Assembly (NCBI RefSeq): GCF_047124445.1
Contig: NZ_CP138921.1
Location: 2,046,001 to 2,110,000 of the forward strand
From: Shimia sp047124445
GTDB lineage: Bacteria > Pseudomonadota > Alphaproteobacteria > Rhodobacterales > Rhodobacteraceae
Direction of reading: 5' to 3'
DNA: 64,000 nucleotides
In this document: positions 17,777-26,759 of the stretch, piece after piece
How the letters are laid out: each line of letters opens with the position of its first letter
Position numbering within the stretch: the stretch's first letter is position 1
Position numbers and translations under genes: made by a program
Notes under the pieces: generated by a model
The model's database searches: none
What the model saw: only the letters and a program-made list of their open reading frames with translations
Told to the model about the DNA's origin: nothing

Positions 17777-19405
17777 CTAACCTGCAACAGCAGAAAGTAA
17801 CTCGCCTTTCCGGAAGGGTTTGCTCAAAAAGTCGTCCATCCCGGCGGCCATACAGGCCTCTGCATCGCTGGGCTGTGCATTGGCGGTCAAGGCGATAATT
17901 TTACACGCCGGGCGCGCCGCGTCTTTCTCAAACGCCCGGATTTGCCGTGTGGCCTCCAGCCCGCCCAGCACCGGCATCGACAGATCCATCAGGATCAGGT
18001 CACACCCCGTCGCCTTATAGACATCCACCGCTTGCTGCCCATCCGGGACAAAGTGCAATTCCGCGCCCGTCGGATCCAGCATCTTGCGCACCACCAACTG
18101 GTTGGTGCGGTTGTCTTCCGCAATCAGAATTTTGCGACCAGATAGTGAGGGTATATCGACCGCCACCAACTCTGGCGTCACTGCCTCAACTTGGGAGTTA
18201 GCCGCAAACTGTGTTGCCCGCTTGTCAAAATCTGAACGGCCCGCCGCACGCAAGTCAGCCTCTCCAGCCTCGCCCAGGTTCAAACGAACAGCAAAAGTTG
18301 CCCCCTTCCCCTCTGCACTTTGAACGGAGATGGCCCCACCCATGCGCTCAACCAACGCCTGCGTAATAGCCAACCCCAAGCCAGTACCATCTTCGCGATG
18401 CGCCGCAGGGTTTTCCACCTGCTCAAAGGCCGCAAAAATGTCCTGTTGCTCGTTTTGCGCAATCCCTATGCCCGTGTCCGATACCGATAAAGTCAACGGA
18501 TACACATCGTCGTTTGCGTCATGGCTCACAGTGACTTTGATATGTCCCTCTTCCGTAAACTTGATCGCATTGCCAATCAGGTTCAGCAAAATTTGCCGAA
18601 TGCGCTTGGCGTCTCCAATGAACCCATGTGGCACCATTGGGGCATATTCCAAATGCAGATCTAACCCTTTTGCTTCTGAGCGCGTGCTTAAAAGCGTGGT
18701 GACCTCCATAATCACCTGCAACAGCGAAAAAGGCTCCTGGGCCAAAGAGATCTTCTCCGCCTGAATTTTGGAGAAATCCAACACGTCATTCACGATGTCT
18801 AACAGCGCATTGGCGGAGGTGTGAATGGTATCTGCGTACAGCTGCTGCTGCTGCGAAAGCCCGGTCTCGAGCATCATCTCTGACATGCCCAGAATGCCAT
18901 TCATTGGCGTTCTGATTTCATGGCTCATATTTGCCAAAAACCGCTCTTTTGCAGAACTGGCCTCCTCAGCCTTTTCTTTGGCAATTTTGGTCAACTCCAA
19001 CGCTTCATCCCGCTCCCTCTCTGAGGTCACGTCAATGCAGAAGCCAATCAAATGCGTCATGGCACCGGTGCCATCAAAAATCGGCGTCAAAGTCGTGCGC
19101 AAATCAAGCACTCGATGAGGAAAGGGAATACACACTGAATAGGTGGTCGGCTCGGCCGCCTCCATAACTGAAAGCTGTTGCGCCAGCGCGCGCTCGCCCA
19201 TGGAGCCGCCATAAATCTCGAAGGCAGTCTTCCCAACAATATCCTCAAGACGACGCTCAACCATCTTGCAACAGGTTGCGTTCATCATGACGTACCGAGG
19301 CATCCCATCATCACCGACTTTCAAGACAAAAATCGGGGTTGGCATCGCATCCAAAAGCGCGAAGTTGTCCGGGAAATCCAATTGCGTCACGCCGTGTCCT
19401 GCCAC
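17777..19405 (-). CDS. Hybrid sensor histidine kinase 2 (PAS-HisKA-HATPase-REC)
   Basis: A 542-residue paralogue of its two neighbours with the same domain order: PAS-like (about 10-130), linker KERDEALELTKIAKEKAEEA type, HisKA (FLANMSHEIRTPMNG), HATPase_c (GTGLGLAI) and REC (LILMDLSMP). The start is GTG. Its receiver region is nearly identical to kinase 3 at both protein and DNA level, pointing to a recent duplication or gene conversion. A 233-bp spacer to kinase 1 holds short hairpins (17660-17677, and AACAGCT-t-AGCTGTT near 17722) but no obvious terminator, so co-transcription is uncertain. Confidence 0.88.
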   Translation of the reverse strand: MAGHGVTQLDFPDNFALLDAMPTPIFVLKVGDDGMPRYVMMNATCCKMVERRLEDIVGKTAFEIYGGSMGERALAQQLSVMEAAEPTTYSVCIPFPHRVLDLRTTLTPIFDGTGAMTHLIGFCIDVTSERERDEALELTKIAKEKAEEASSAKERFLANMSHEIRTPMNGILGMSEMMLETGLSQQQQLYADTIHTSANALLDIVNDVLDFSKIQAEKISLAQEPFSLLQVIMEVTTLLSTRSEAKGLDLHLEYAPMVPHGFIGDAKRIRQILLNLIGNAIKFTEEGHIKVTVSHDANDDVYPLTLSVSDTGIGIAQNEQQDIFAAFEQVENPAAHREDGTGLGLAITQALVERMGGAISVQSAEGKGATFAVRLNLGEAGEADLRAAGRSDFDKRATQFAANSQVEAVTPELVAVDIPSLSGRKILIAEDNRTNQLVVRKMLDPTGAELHFVPDGQQAVDVYKATGCDLILMDLSMPVLGGLEATRQIRAFEKDAARPACKIIALTANAQPSDAEACMAAGMDDFLSKPFRKGELLSAVAG

Positions 19406-19628
19406 ATCTTCACCACCTCAAAGGCGGAAGGGAGTTTCCTACGATTCTTAGCTAAGAAAGTGTTACCAAACTGTTTCAATAACGGCGAAACCGGCAATTT
19501 GCGCGCCACGAACATGACAGTTTTGACAGGCCAACAAAGAGCTAAGGTGACAATTTGATTGAGACACTCTTATGGGTTGCGTCAAATGCCTTCCGTCCGC
19601 CTCAAAGGCGAGGCCATGCGCACGCGCC

Positions 19629-21236
19629 TCACCACTCAATAATGGAGATCAACTCCCCTTTGCGGAACGGTTTGCTTAGAAAGTCATCCATCCCGGCCGC
19701 CATGCAGGCTTCCGCATCGCTCGGCTGCGCACTGGCTGTCACTGCAATGATCTTACACGCTGGCCGTGCCGCATTTTTTTCATAGGCTCGGATTTGCCGC
19801 GTGGCTTCCAACCCGCCCAAGACCGGCATCGACAGATCCATCAGGATCAGGTCGCATTCTCCGGCCTTATAGGCATCCACCGCCTGCTGCCCGTCCGGCA
19901 CAAACTGCAATTCCGCGCCGGTTGGTCCCAACATCTTGCTGATCACCAACTGGTTCACGCGATTGTCTTCCGCCACCAGAATTTTTTTGCCTTTAAGCTG
20001 CGCGCCCGGCGGCGGCTGTGGCGCCTCTTCCAACCGCCCTGCCTGCACCTCCATCGGCGGATAAGACGCAATCAGCAGCTCCTCGACTTCCTGCACCTCG
20101 ACGACCTCTTCGGTGACCGGCAACGCCAGAGACACCGTGAACGTGGCCCCTTTGCCAACTTCGCTCTCGACCTCGATCTTTCCGTGCATACGCTCTACCA
20201 GCGCCTGCGAAATGGTCAGCCCCAACCCGGTGCCGTCCTCCCGTCGCGTCGCCAGATTGTCGATCTGCTCAAAGGCAGAGAAAATCATGTCCTTTTCCGC
20301 GTCAGGAATACCCGGCCCGGTGTCCCGCACAGCCAGCTTGAGCGGCCAGCGTTTGGCGTCCGGATCATAGGACACCAGAACATCCACCTGCCCCGCCTCG
20401 GTAAACTTGATCGCATTGCCAATCAGGTTCAAAAGCACCTGGCGCACGCGGCTGGCATCCCCCAAAAAGTTGGAGGGCACTTCATCCGCGTATTTCACGT
20501 GAATTTTCAAGCCCTTTGCCTCGGCCCGAATGCTCAGCAACGTGGCAATCTCCGCCACCAGATCCCTGAGCGAAAACGGCGCGTCATGGATCGACAGCTT
20601 GCCAGCCTGGATCTTGGAGAAATCCAACACATCATTGATGATGTCCAACAGCGCATTGGCCGAGCTGGAGATTGTGTCGGAATACAGCTTTTGTCGGTTG
20701 TTCAGCGCAGTTTCCCGCAACAGATCACACATGCCAATAATACCGTTCATAGGCGTGCGGATCTCGTGGCTCATATTGGCCAGAAACTGCTCCTTGGCCT
20801 TATTGGCTTGCTCCGCCTTTTCTTTGGCAATCTTGGTCAACGCCAGCGCCGCATCCCGCTGCTTCTCGGACGTAATATCCGCCGAACAGCCCAACACATG
20901 CGACAGCGATCCGTCTTCATAATAAATCGGCGTCAGCGTCGTGCGAATTTCCATGACGTTTTTGGCAAAGGGAAAGGTGATCTCATAGGTCGCCGGCTCT
21001 CCGCTTTCGATCACGCCAAGGTGCTTTTTTAGCGCCCTCTCACCAGTGATACCGCCAAATATTTCCGCAGCGGTTTTGCCAACAACAAACTCCGGTTCCA
21101 GCTGTGCGGTTTCGCGCGCCAAGCGGTTCATCATCAAATAGCGCGGCAAACCATCTTCGGCCACTTCCAGCACAAAGATGCCCATCTGGACCTCTTCCAA
21201 GAACGCAAACTCATCTAGCCTATCGCGTTTCCGCAC
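19629..21236 (-). CDS. Hybrid sensor histidine kinase 3 (PAS-HisKA-HATPase-REC)
   Basis: A 535-residue member of the tandem trio: PAS-like domain (FLEEVQMGIFVLEVAEDGLPRY), HisKA (FLANMSHEIRTPMNG), HATPase_c, an acidic insert rich in VEVQEVEE before the receiver, and REC with AEDNRVNQLV and LILMDLSMP. GTG start, with GGGAAGAG upstream. No transmembrane helix. The PAS parts of the three kinases differ more than the receivers, as expected if they sense different signals but feed one phosphotransfer partner. That is inference; no Hpt protein lies in the window. Confidence 0.88.
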   Translation of the reverse strand: MRKRDRLDEFAFLEEVQMGIFVLEVAEDGLPRYLMMNRLARETAQLEPEFVVGKTAAEIFGGITGERALKKHLGVIESGEPATYEITFPFAKNVMEIRTTLTPIYYEDGSLSHVLGCSADITSEKQRDAALALTKIAKEKAEQANKAKEQFLANMSHEIRTPMNGIIGMCDLLRETALNNRQKLYSDTISSSANALLDIINDVLDFSKIQAGKLSIHDAPFSLRDLVAEIATLLSIRAEAKGLKIHVKYADEVPSNFLGDASRVRQVLLNLIGNAIKFTEAGQVDVLVSYDPDAKRWPLKLAVRDTGPGIPDAEKDMIFSAFEQIDNLATRREDGTGLGLTISQALVERMHGKIEVESEVGKGATFTVSLALPVTEEVVEVQEVEELLIASYPPMEVQAGRLEEAPQPPPGAQLKGKKILVAEDNRVNQLVISKMLGPTGAELQFVPDGQQAVDAYKAGECDLILMDLSMPVLGGLEATRQIRAYEKNAARPACKIIAVTASAQPSDAEACMAAGMDDFLSKPFRKGELISIIEW

Positions 21237-21463
21237 GTCTCTTCCCGCAACCTGTCAGCCCATTTGGCACCGGGCCATTAAACTCTCATTTAAAATTAAT
21301 TCGAACTTGTTACCGAAACCTTGCAGCCCGCCGGCCAGAGCGCGGTACAGTGCCTCTCAGCCCGCGATGCCTCAGATCAGACATCCGCGAACCCATTGAA
21401 AAAATTATCAACGCGCGGATCGGGGCACGTCAAGAAATTTGAATAGGGAGAAGGGGTTGGGGA

Positions 21464-21488
21464 GTAAAATTGCACGCATTACGCGTGC
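21464..21488 (-). terminator. Weak intrinsic terminator after dacB
   Basis: A perfect 6-bp stem GCACGC-gtaat-GCGTGC on the minus strand followed by AATTTTACT, 10 bp past the dacB stop. The stem is short and the T-run is interrupted. Confidence 0.45.
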
Positions 21489-21497
21489 CAAGTCAAA

Positions 21498-22994
21498 TCA
21501 AGCGCCGTATACCGTGCCCCAGCGCTCGATCAGCTTCTGCTGCAACTTCTTGGAACGCCCGTTATAGGTCCGCGCCCCTTGAGGCCGCTCGCGATCCGGC
21601 CCAATCAACCGGTCCCGCGCACCAATGTCTGCGCCAAAAATCGCAAACGCAAGGTCGCGTCCATCCGGCGTGGTCACATAGCCCGCCAAAGCACTGACAA
21701 AATGCAGGGTGCCGGTCTTGGCCAAGACTTTCAACGGATGGCCCTTGTTGACCTTGCCATTGGCGTCACGCAGCGCGATGCTTTTTAGAATGGGCTGTAG
21801 CACCGACTGCCGCCCGGCCTGTGCCAACATCAGAGCCATCTCATCCGCCCGCAGGCGCGACTTCTCGCCCAGTCCCGAATGATCCACCAGCGCCGCACTG
21901 CCCATGCCCAGGCTTTGAGACGCCCAGGCATTCATCGCCGCCGCGGACGCCTTCACCGAGCCGGGCTGCGCGCCGCGGGCCTGGCTCGCCGCCATGCCCA
22001 CCATCTCTGCGGTGAGATTGGTGGAATACTTCAACATGCCCTTCAGAATATCTTTCAGTGCCGGGCTGTTTTTGCGCGCCAGCACCGCCCCACGCGGCGG
22101 GGTTTGGGTTTTCTTTGGCGCTTTCAAGGCAATCCCATGCGCCCGCGCCAAAGTCCGGAACACCTCGCCTGCATAGATCTCCGGCTCGCGCACCGGCAAC
22201 CACCTCGCACCACCTTTGCCCAGCGCCCCGCTGGCCACGGTCCAATGATCCCGCCCACCTTGCGATTTGTAAGTGTAAACCGGCACGCTACGCTTCACGA
22301 TCTTCATGCGCGCCACATCGACCTCTGGCCGATATTTGTCGCTGCGCCCGTCCATGGCGACAGAATAACCGTTGGAACCACGCTTCCATTCAAAATGCAC
22401 GCGATTGTAGTTCAACGAGATGCCCGACACAGCCGGGTTATAACCCGCGTGATCCGGCTGTTTGTTGTCAATGCGTTTGACCGAAGGCAAGGCTCCGCCC
22501 CAGACCAAAAACTGCCCCCTGACTTCCCGCACACCTGCCGCTTTCAGCGTCCGTGCGAGATCAGCCAATCCGTTGGTATCCAGCGTTGGATCACCGCCCC
22601 CGCGCAGCACCAGATCGCCGCGAAGCACCCCGTTGGAGATATTGCCGACCGCCACCAAAGTGGTCTGGAACCGATGATTGGGGCCAAGGTAGGCCAAAGC
22701 ATAAAGCGCGGTGAGAATCTTTGTGACACTGGCTGGCGGCAAACCACTGCTGGCCTGATGCCCCTCCAAAACGGCGCCATCCCCCATTCGCGCCACGGCA
22801 AAGCTGACCTTACCGGTCAGCCCACTGTCGCGGATCAAGGCGTCCGCAGCCGGTGCCGTCTTAGGGAGCGCCCTGCCCGACGACGGCCGCAACACAGGCC
22901 GCAACGACCGGGTTGGTGCATCTGCCAAAACAGACGTACCAAGCGACGCAGCACTCAAACTCAAAAACGCACGGCGGGAAAATACCTTCGTCAT
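21498..22994 (-). CDS. dacB: D-alanyl-D-alanine carboxypeptidase/endopeptidase (PBP4, peptidase S13)
   Basis: A 498-residue periplasmic penicillin-binding protein that trims and cleaves peptidoglycan cross-links. The three active-site motifs of the S13 family are present: SVTK at residues 89-92, STN (about 339-341) and KTG (about 441). The N-terminus MTKVFSRRAFLSLSAASLG looks like a Tat signal (RR followed by a hydrophobic stretch). The ATG start at 22994 lies 121 bp from the divergent EamA gene. Confidence 0.92.
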   Translation of the reverse strand: MTKVFSRRAFLSLSAASLGTSVLADAPTRSLRPVLRPSSGRALPKTAPAADALIRDSGLTGKVSFAVARMGDGAVLEGHQASSGLPPASVTKILTALYALAYLGPNHRFQTTLVAVGNISNGVLRGDLVLRGGGDPTLDTNGLADLARTLKAAGVREVRGQFLVWGGALPSVKRIDNKQPDHAGYNPAVSGISLNYNRVHFEWKRGSNGYSVAMDGRSDKYRPEVDVARMKIVKRSVPVYTYKSQGGRDHWTVASGALGKGGARWLPVREPEIYAGEVFRTLARAHGIALKAPKKTQTPPRGAVLARKNSPALKDILKGMLKYSTNLTAEMVGMAASQARGAQPGSVKASAAAMNAWASQSLGMGSAALVDHSGLGEKSRLRADEMALMLAQAGRQSVLQPILKSIALRDANGKVNKGHPLKVLAKTGTLHFVSALAGYVTTPDGRDLAFAIFGADIGARDRLIGPDRERPQGARTYNGRSKKLQQKLIERWGTVYGA

Positions 22995-23115
22995 GTGTAA
23001 AACTTTACCCTTTTGCCCCCCGCCGGTTCAACCCGCCGATCCGCAATTCTCTGTTTGCAATCACGCACCAATACACAGACTTTTTGTCCCAGAACAAACA
23101 TGTTACGCCGCTTGC

Positions 23116-23991
23116 ATGTGGAAAACCTTTGTCCTGATGTTTGTCGCCATGTCGATGATCCCCGCCGGGGACACCGCGGGCAAACTCATGACCCAGGACT
23201 TTGGCTCCAGCCCGCTGTTTGTCGCCTGGTCGCGGTTTGTGCTTGGCAGTCTCATCGCTCTGCCCCTGCTGCGCCCTGAGACCCTCCGCCTGCTTGCCAA
23301 TTGGCGCATCTGGCTGCGCGCCGCCCTGCTCACCGGTGGCATCACCTGCATCCAGACCGCCCTGCAATCCGCGCCACTGGCCGACGTTTTTGCCGCCTTC
23401 TTCATTGGACCGCTGTTTTCCTACCTGCTGTCGGTGCTGCTGCTTGGCGAAACCGTCACCCGTACCCGCAGCGCGCTTATGGGCCTTGGCTTCCTGGGCG
23501 TGATGCTTGTCGTCCGCCCCAGCTTTGACATGTCGCCCGGCCTGCTCTGGGCCCTGGCCGCCGGCCTGTTCTACGGCGCTTTCCTCACGGCGTCGCGCTG
23601 GCTCGCGCCGATTGCACGCCCCACCAGCCTGCTCTTCACCCAGCTGTTTCTGGCAGCGGTGATGATGACCCCCTTCTGCCTCAACCAGATCCCTCCCATG
23701 ACACCCACGCTGGCTGGTCTCACCGCCACCAGCGCCATTCTGTCAATGGGCGGGAACTTCCTGCTGCTGTTTGCCTATGCCCGCGCCGAAGCCGCCGTGC
23801 TCGCGCCGTTTGTCTACCTACAACTGGTCAGCGCCGTGGCGCTTGGCTGGCTGGTCTTTAAGGATCTGCCCGACGCCTACACCTGGCTCGGCCTCAGCCT
23901 CATCATCGGCGCCGGCATCGCCTCGGCCTTGCTGTCGCAGATCAGAACCGACGCTCCACGCCAATCTGAAACCCCAAGACCCGTGAATTGA
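23116..23991 (+). CDS. EamA/DMT family transporter, copy B
   Basis: A 291-residue membrane protein with two EamA repeats and about ten hydrophobic helices (AAFFIGPLFSYLLSVLLLGE, then APFVYLQLVSAVALGWLVF). The start is taken at the ATG at 23116, where the first helix begins; the frame extends upstream but that part is polar and proline-rich. Substrate unknown. Its 3' end overlaps the convergent Slam gene by 50 bp, so the last 16 codons of both genes share DNA. Confidence 0.83.
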   Translation: MWKTFVLMFVAMSMIPAGDTAGKLMTQDFGSSPLFVAWSRFVLGSLIALPLLRPETLRLLANWRIWLRAALLTGGITCIQTALQSAPLADVFAAFFIGPLFSYLLSVLLLGETVTRTRSALMGLGFLGVMLVVRPSFDMSPGLLWALAAGLFYGAFLTASRWLAPIARPTSLLFTQLFLAAVMMTPFCLNQIPPMTPTLAGLTATSAILSMGGNFLLLFAYARAEAAVLAPFVYLQLVSAVALGWLVFKDLPDAYTWLGLSLIIGAGIASALLSQIRTDAPRQSETPRPVN

Positions 23992-25219
23992 ACGCCTCCA
24001 CATCACTTCTCATGCGTTCGGCATCAATCTGAAAATACGGCGTATAGCCCCCCGGAAAGAACATATTGGTCTTTTCCACCCGCAAGCTGCCGCCAATCCC
24101 GGTTTCATCCGCATTGTTGACCCAACTCGCATGCTGCTCCAACACATCGCGATGCCGCACATAAAGCCGTGGCGACAAAGTCCACCCCCGTCCCACATCC
24201 ACCGAGGAATATATGCTCCACTTCAGGCTCTGATAGCCCTGACGCCCAACCCACATCTGATCTGCGGTGCGGCGTTCATAATACAGTTCAGTCCCGACAA
24301 TGGACCGCCCACCAACCGACCGCCGAAACCCGGCCAGCGCGGACATGAACCGTCCATCAAACGCCGAATTCGCCCGGTTGTCGACAACGGCATAAGACAG
24401 CCCACCATAGGCCGAACCGCCCATCAGACTGCGCCGCTCAAACGCCGCTTCAATACCAAAACGATCCTCATAAGGGTCTCCCGCCGCCCATTGGGTCGAC
24501 ACAAAAGGCGCAATGGAGGCGGTGGTCTTCTCAGACAACAACCGCAACCCAAACTTGGCACGCAGCTGCAAACTGTCATACCGACGCCCCTCAGCCTCCA
24601 AAAGGTCAAACCCAAGGCTGGCAAACCCTAGAGAGGTCGTCGTCCCGGCCGCATTGCGCCCCAATTCACGCCGGAAGTTCATCGCCCCGGTGGCGGTGAC
24701 CGCCGGCAAACGCTCTTCGTCCGCGCGGGTGATCGAAAACGGCAGCACACCAAAGGCGGTATTGGCGTTCACAATATCGCTGTCATAGGTCCGCGTGCCA
24801 CCCGCCGTGGTGAAACCAATCGACAGATCCCAGTCAAACCCGCGCCGCGCATCGATCTGACGAATAAACGACAGAACCGTTTTGCGCACAGGCTCCGGCA
24901 AATCGCCGGACAAAACCCGGAAAAACTCTTCCCGTGACCGCGCCCACTGCTGCGCCATAAAATACGCCCGCGCAAGCTCAAGGCGCACGCGGATCAGCTT
25001 GGGGTCGAGGGCCAAAATATCCTGCAGAAGCGGGATCGCTGCCTCCGGCTGTCCCGCATCCAATGCCGCCATGGCCTGATCAAAAGACCGCTCAATTTCC
25101 AGGACCGTTGGCGATGGGGTGTTGGCGACAGCCTGTCCCGGCAGAAAGACCGCTGTCCCACATAGAAGTGCAAGCGTCAGGAGACATGTTTGCAGTTTTC
25201 TAGACAGTACCTTGGCCAT
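23942..25219 (-). CDS. Slam-family outer-membrane translocator (TPR + DUF560 barrel)
   Basis: A 425-residue outer-membrane protein. It has a signal peptide (LLTLALLCGTAVFLPGQAVA), then a short TPR-like region (SFDQAMAALDAGQPEAAIPL and ILALDPKLIRVRLELARAYF) up to about 130, then a beta-barrel region rich in aromatic-ended strands, finishing in the classic C-terminal Phe (GVERRF). This is the layout of surface lipoprotein assembly modulators, which move lipoproteins across the outer membrane. ATG at 25219 has GGGGTG upstream; TTG at 25237 is less likely. The neighbour upstream is a TbpB-like lipoprotein, the expected client. Confidence 0.78.
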   Translation of the reverse strand: MAKVLSRKLQTCLLTLALLCGTAVFLPGQAVANTPSPTVLEIERSFDQAMAALDAGQPEAAIPLLQDILALDPKLIRVRLELARAYFMAQQWARSREEFFRVLSGDLPEPVRKTVLSFIRQIDARRGFDWDLSIGFTTAGGTRTYDSDIVNANTAFGVLPFSITRADEERLPAVTATGAMNFRRELGRNAAGTTTSLGFASLGFDLLEAEGRRYDSLQLRAKFGLRLLSEKTTASIAPFVSTQWAAGDPYEDRFGIEAAFERRSLMGGSAYGGLSYAVVDNRANSAFDGRFMSALAGFRRSVGGRSIVGTELYYERRTADQMWVGRQGYQSLKWSIYSSVDVGRGWTLSPRLYVRHRDVLEQHASWVNNADETGIGGSLRVEKTNMFFPGGYTPYFQIDAERMRSDVEAFNSRVLGFQIGVERRF

Positions 25220-25248
25220 TCTGGTCACCCCAATCAAATGCTCTTTTT

Positions 25249-25278
25249 AGAGCTGCCCCCCGCTGACGCGGGGAGCTG
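25249..25278 (-). other. GC-rich hairpin between surface lipoprotein and Slam genes
   Basis: Minus-strand AGCTCCCCGC-gtca-GCGGGG followed by a bulge and AGCT, then the small hairpin GCTCTTTTTAGAGC (25240-25253). There is no T-run, so it looks less like a terminator than like an RNA-processing or attenuating structure that could keep Slam expression below that of its cargo. Confidence 0.45.
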
Positions 25279-25306
25279 TTCGCTTTCGCCTTGTAAGACG
25301 AATTTC

Positions 25307-26218
25307 TTAATTGCCGCCAAACGCGCCAGTGTAATTGCCGATGGCACCATTCATCTCGAAGGTTCCGCCAACTTCCTGCGCATTGTCTCCATAGAAGGCG
25401 CCATCCATGGTGCCGGAGCTTGTCGCGCTAAACGGAATTACACCGTTGATGTTCGCGGTGAAACCATTTCCTTCGACAGTGCCGGTGCCGGCAAAATCCA
25501 GGTGCTGGCCACGCCACGCGTTGCCACCTGACAGATTGCGCACGTAGGTATTGGTGCTGGCAACACTGACGCTGGAGAAGTCAGACGTGGTGACGCCCAC
25601 CTGGGATTCCGCCACAAGTGCGCGGCCGTCAGTGGTCACAACCATCCCGACGGAGCGGCCGGAATATGTCGCGGAGCCACTGCTCGGCATATCCGCCGTC
25701 GCGGTGCGGTCCCCAAAGCTGCCGACACTCACGCTGCCGTTGGAGGTCCCCACGCCGTTGGCCCACATGCCAAAGGTCTGGTGGTCAAAATCCAACGCAT
25801 CCGCATTGCCCATCCAGCCGCGTTTCTGACCGTTGGAAGACCGCGCGGTGATCAGCAAGGAGTCCATGCCGTCATCAATTCTGTCGCCGTCAGCGCCAAA
25901 CCGAGTGGTGGTGCTGCCGTTGTTCATTTCCAGGGTTTCCAACTCGCCCACGTTGGTACCAATTTCCAAAGAGCCGTTGCGGGCACTGCCTGGGGTGCCA
26001 CCGGTCACAATACCATCGCCATCTGTGGACATGGACGCGGTGCGGACCCGACCGTTCAAGGTGGTGTCGCCATGCGCAAGGTAAAGGCGGTCCCCTGCCA
26101 TGTCATTCAGGCGGTCGCCCACTTCGTTTTCAACATAAGATTCAATGGTGCTTTTGCAGCCCGCAATAGACACCAAAGCGCCAACTGCCATCATGGCTTT
26201 GATAGATGTGTTCAGCAT
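25307..26218 (-). CDS. TbpB-like surface lipoprotein (putative Slam client)
   Basis: A 303-residue lipoprotein. The lipobox VSIAGC places the acylated Cys at residue 21 with Lys at +2, so it is not retained in the inner membrane. After a Gly/Ser/Thr-rich body it ends in the transferrin-binding-protein-like beta-barrel signature SGTMDGAFYGDNAQEVGGTFEM, found in Slam-dependent surface lipoproteins. Slam lies 87 bp downstream on the same strand. The ligand is unknown; related proteins bind iron carriers, haem carriers or complement factors. The ATG at 26218 has only a weak SD. Confidence 0.75.
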   Translation of the reverse strand: MLNTSIKAMMAVGALVSIAGCKSTIESYVENEVGDRLNDMAGDRLYLAHGDTTLNGRVRTASMSTDGDGIVTGGTPGSARNGSLEIGTNVGELETLEMNNGSTTTRFGADGDRIDDGMDSLLITARSSNGQKRGWMGNADALDFDHQTFGMWANGVGTSNGSVSVGSFGDRTATADMPSSGSATYSGRSVGMVVTTDGRALVAESQVGVTTSDFSSVSVASTNTYVRNLSGGNAWRGQHLDFAGTGTVEGNGFTANINGVIPFSATSSGTMDGAFYGDNAQEVGGTFEMNGAIGNYTGAFGGN

Positions 26219-26759
26219 TTTCTGTTACCCGTATGAAGTTCAGTTCGTTGGTCAGAGAAGAGCGCTGATCTTGATTAGGTTCCCACCGGCTCGCTCTTGA
26301 GCTTCAACCAAAACTGTTTTCCTTAACGGGCGGTTTCGGCTTTCCTTACAGGGAATTAACCTTCCGAAACCCCTTAAAAATTGAGAGTTATCCCACATAA
26401 ATGCGGGCAAAATACGAGGCAGAGTTCACACACAATTCTGCGAGCAATCAGCCCCCCCACATGGCTCTGGTTCGCCACAAGCCACGACATTTCAAAGGCT
26501 TCTCTTGGCAAGTCTTTAGGCGAGTGGATTTGACTAAAAACCCGCTCAAGCGGTGCGCGTTTAGCCTTTGCCAACACATACCTTGATAGCTTGAAATTTA
26601 ACCAAACCCAGAAAGGTCAAATTGATTGGAAACGGCACATTCTGGACATGGTTTTTCCGCGCAGAACCTGTGATTTCCCGTAGGCCAGCCATGGAATCAC
26701 CCGGCAGCGGGGCCGTTGTTGATGCGGATTTGCCCGCTTTGCACGACGGCAAACCCGCC
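26219..26759. other. 541-bp non-coding stretch upstream of the surface-lipoprotein operon
   Basis: No convincing gene. It must hold the promoter of the lipoprotein-Slam unit and the 3' end of the MazG-like transcript. An 8-bp inverted repeat GGTTTCGG (26332) / CCGAAACC (26364) with a 24-nt loop could form a leader hairpin. The part from about 26400 to 26620 is AT-richer than its surroundings. I did not recognise a Fur, Irr or RirA site. Confidence 0.4.

Noticed and set aside
26374..26577. 67-codon minus-strand frame in the non-coding stretch
   Set aside because: Starts at GTG with an SD too close to the start codon, and shows no family similarity that I recognise. Left as unassigned DNA.
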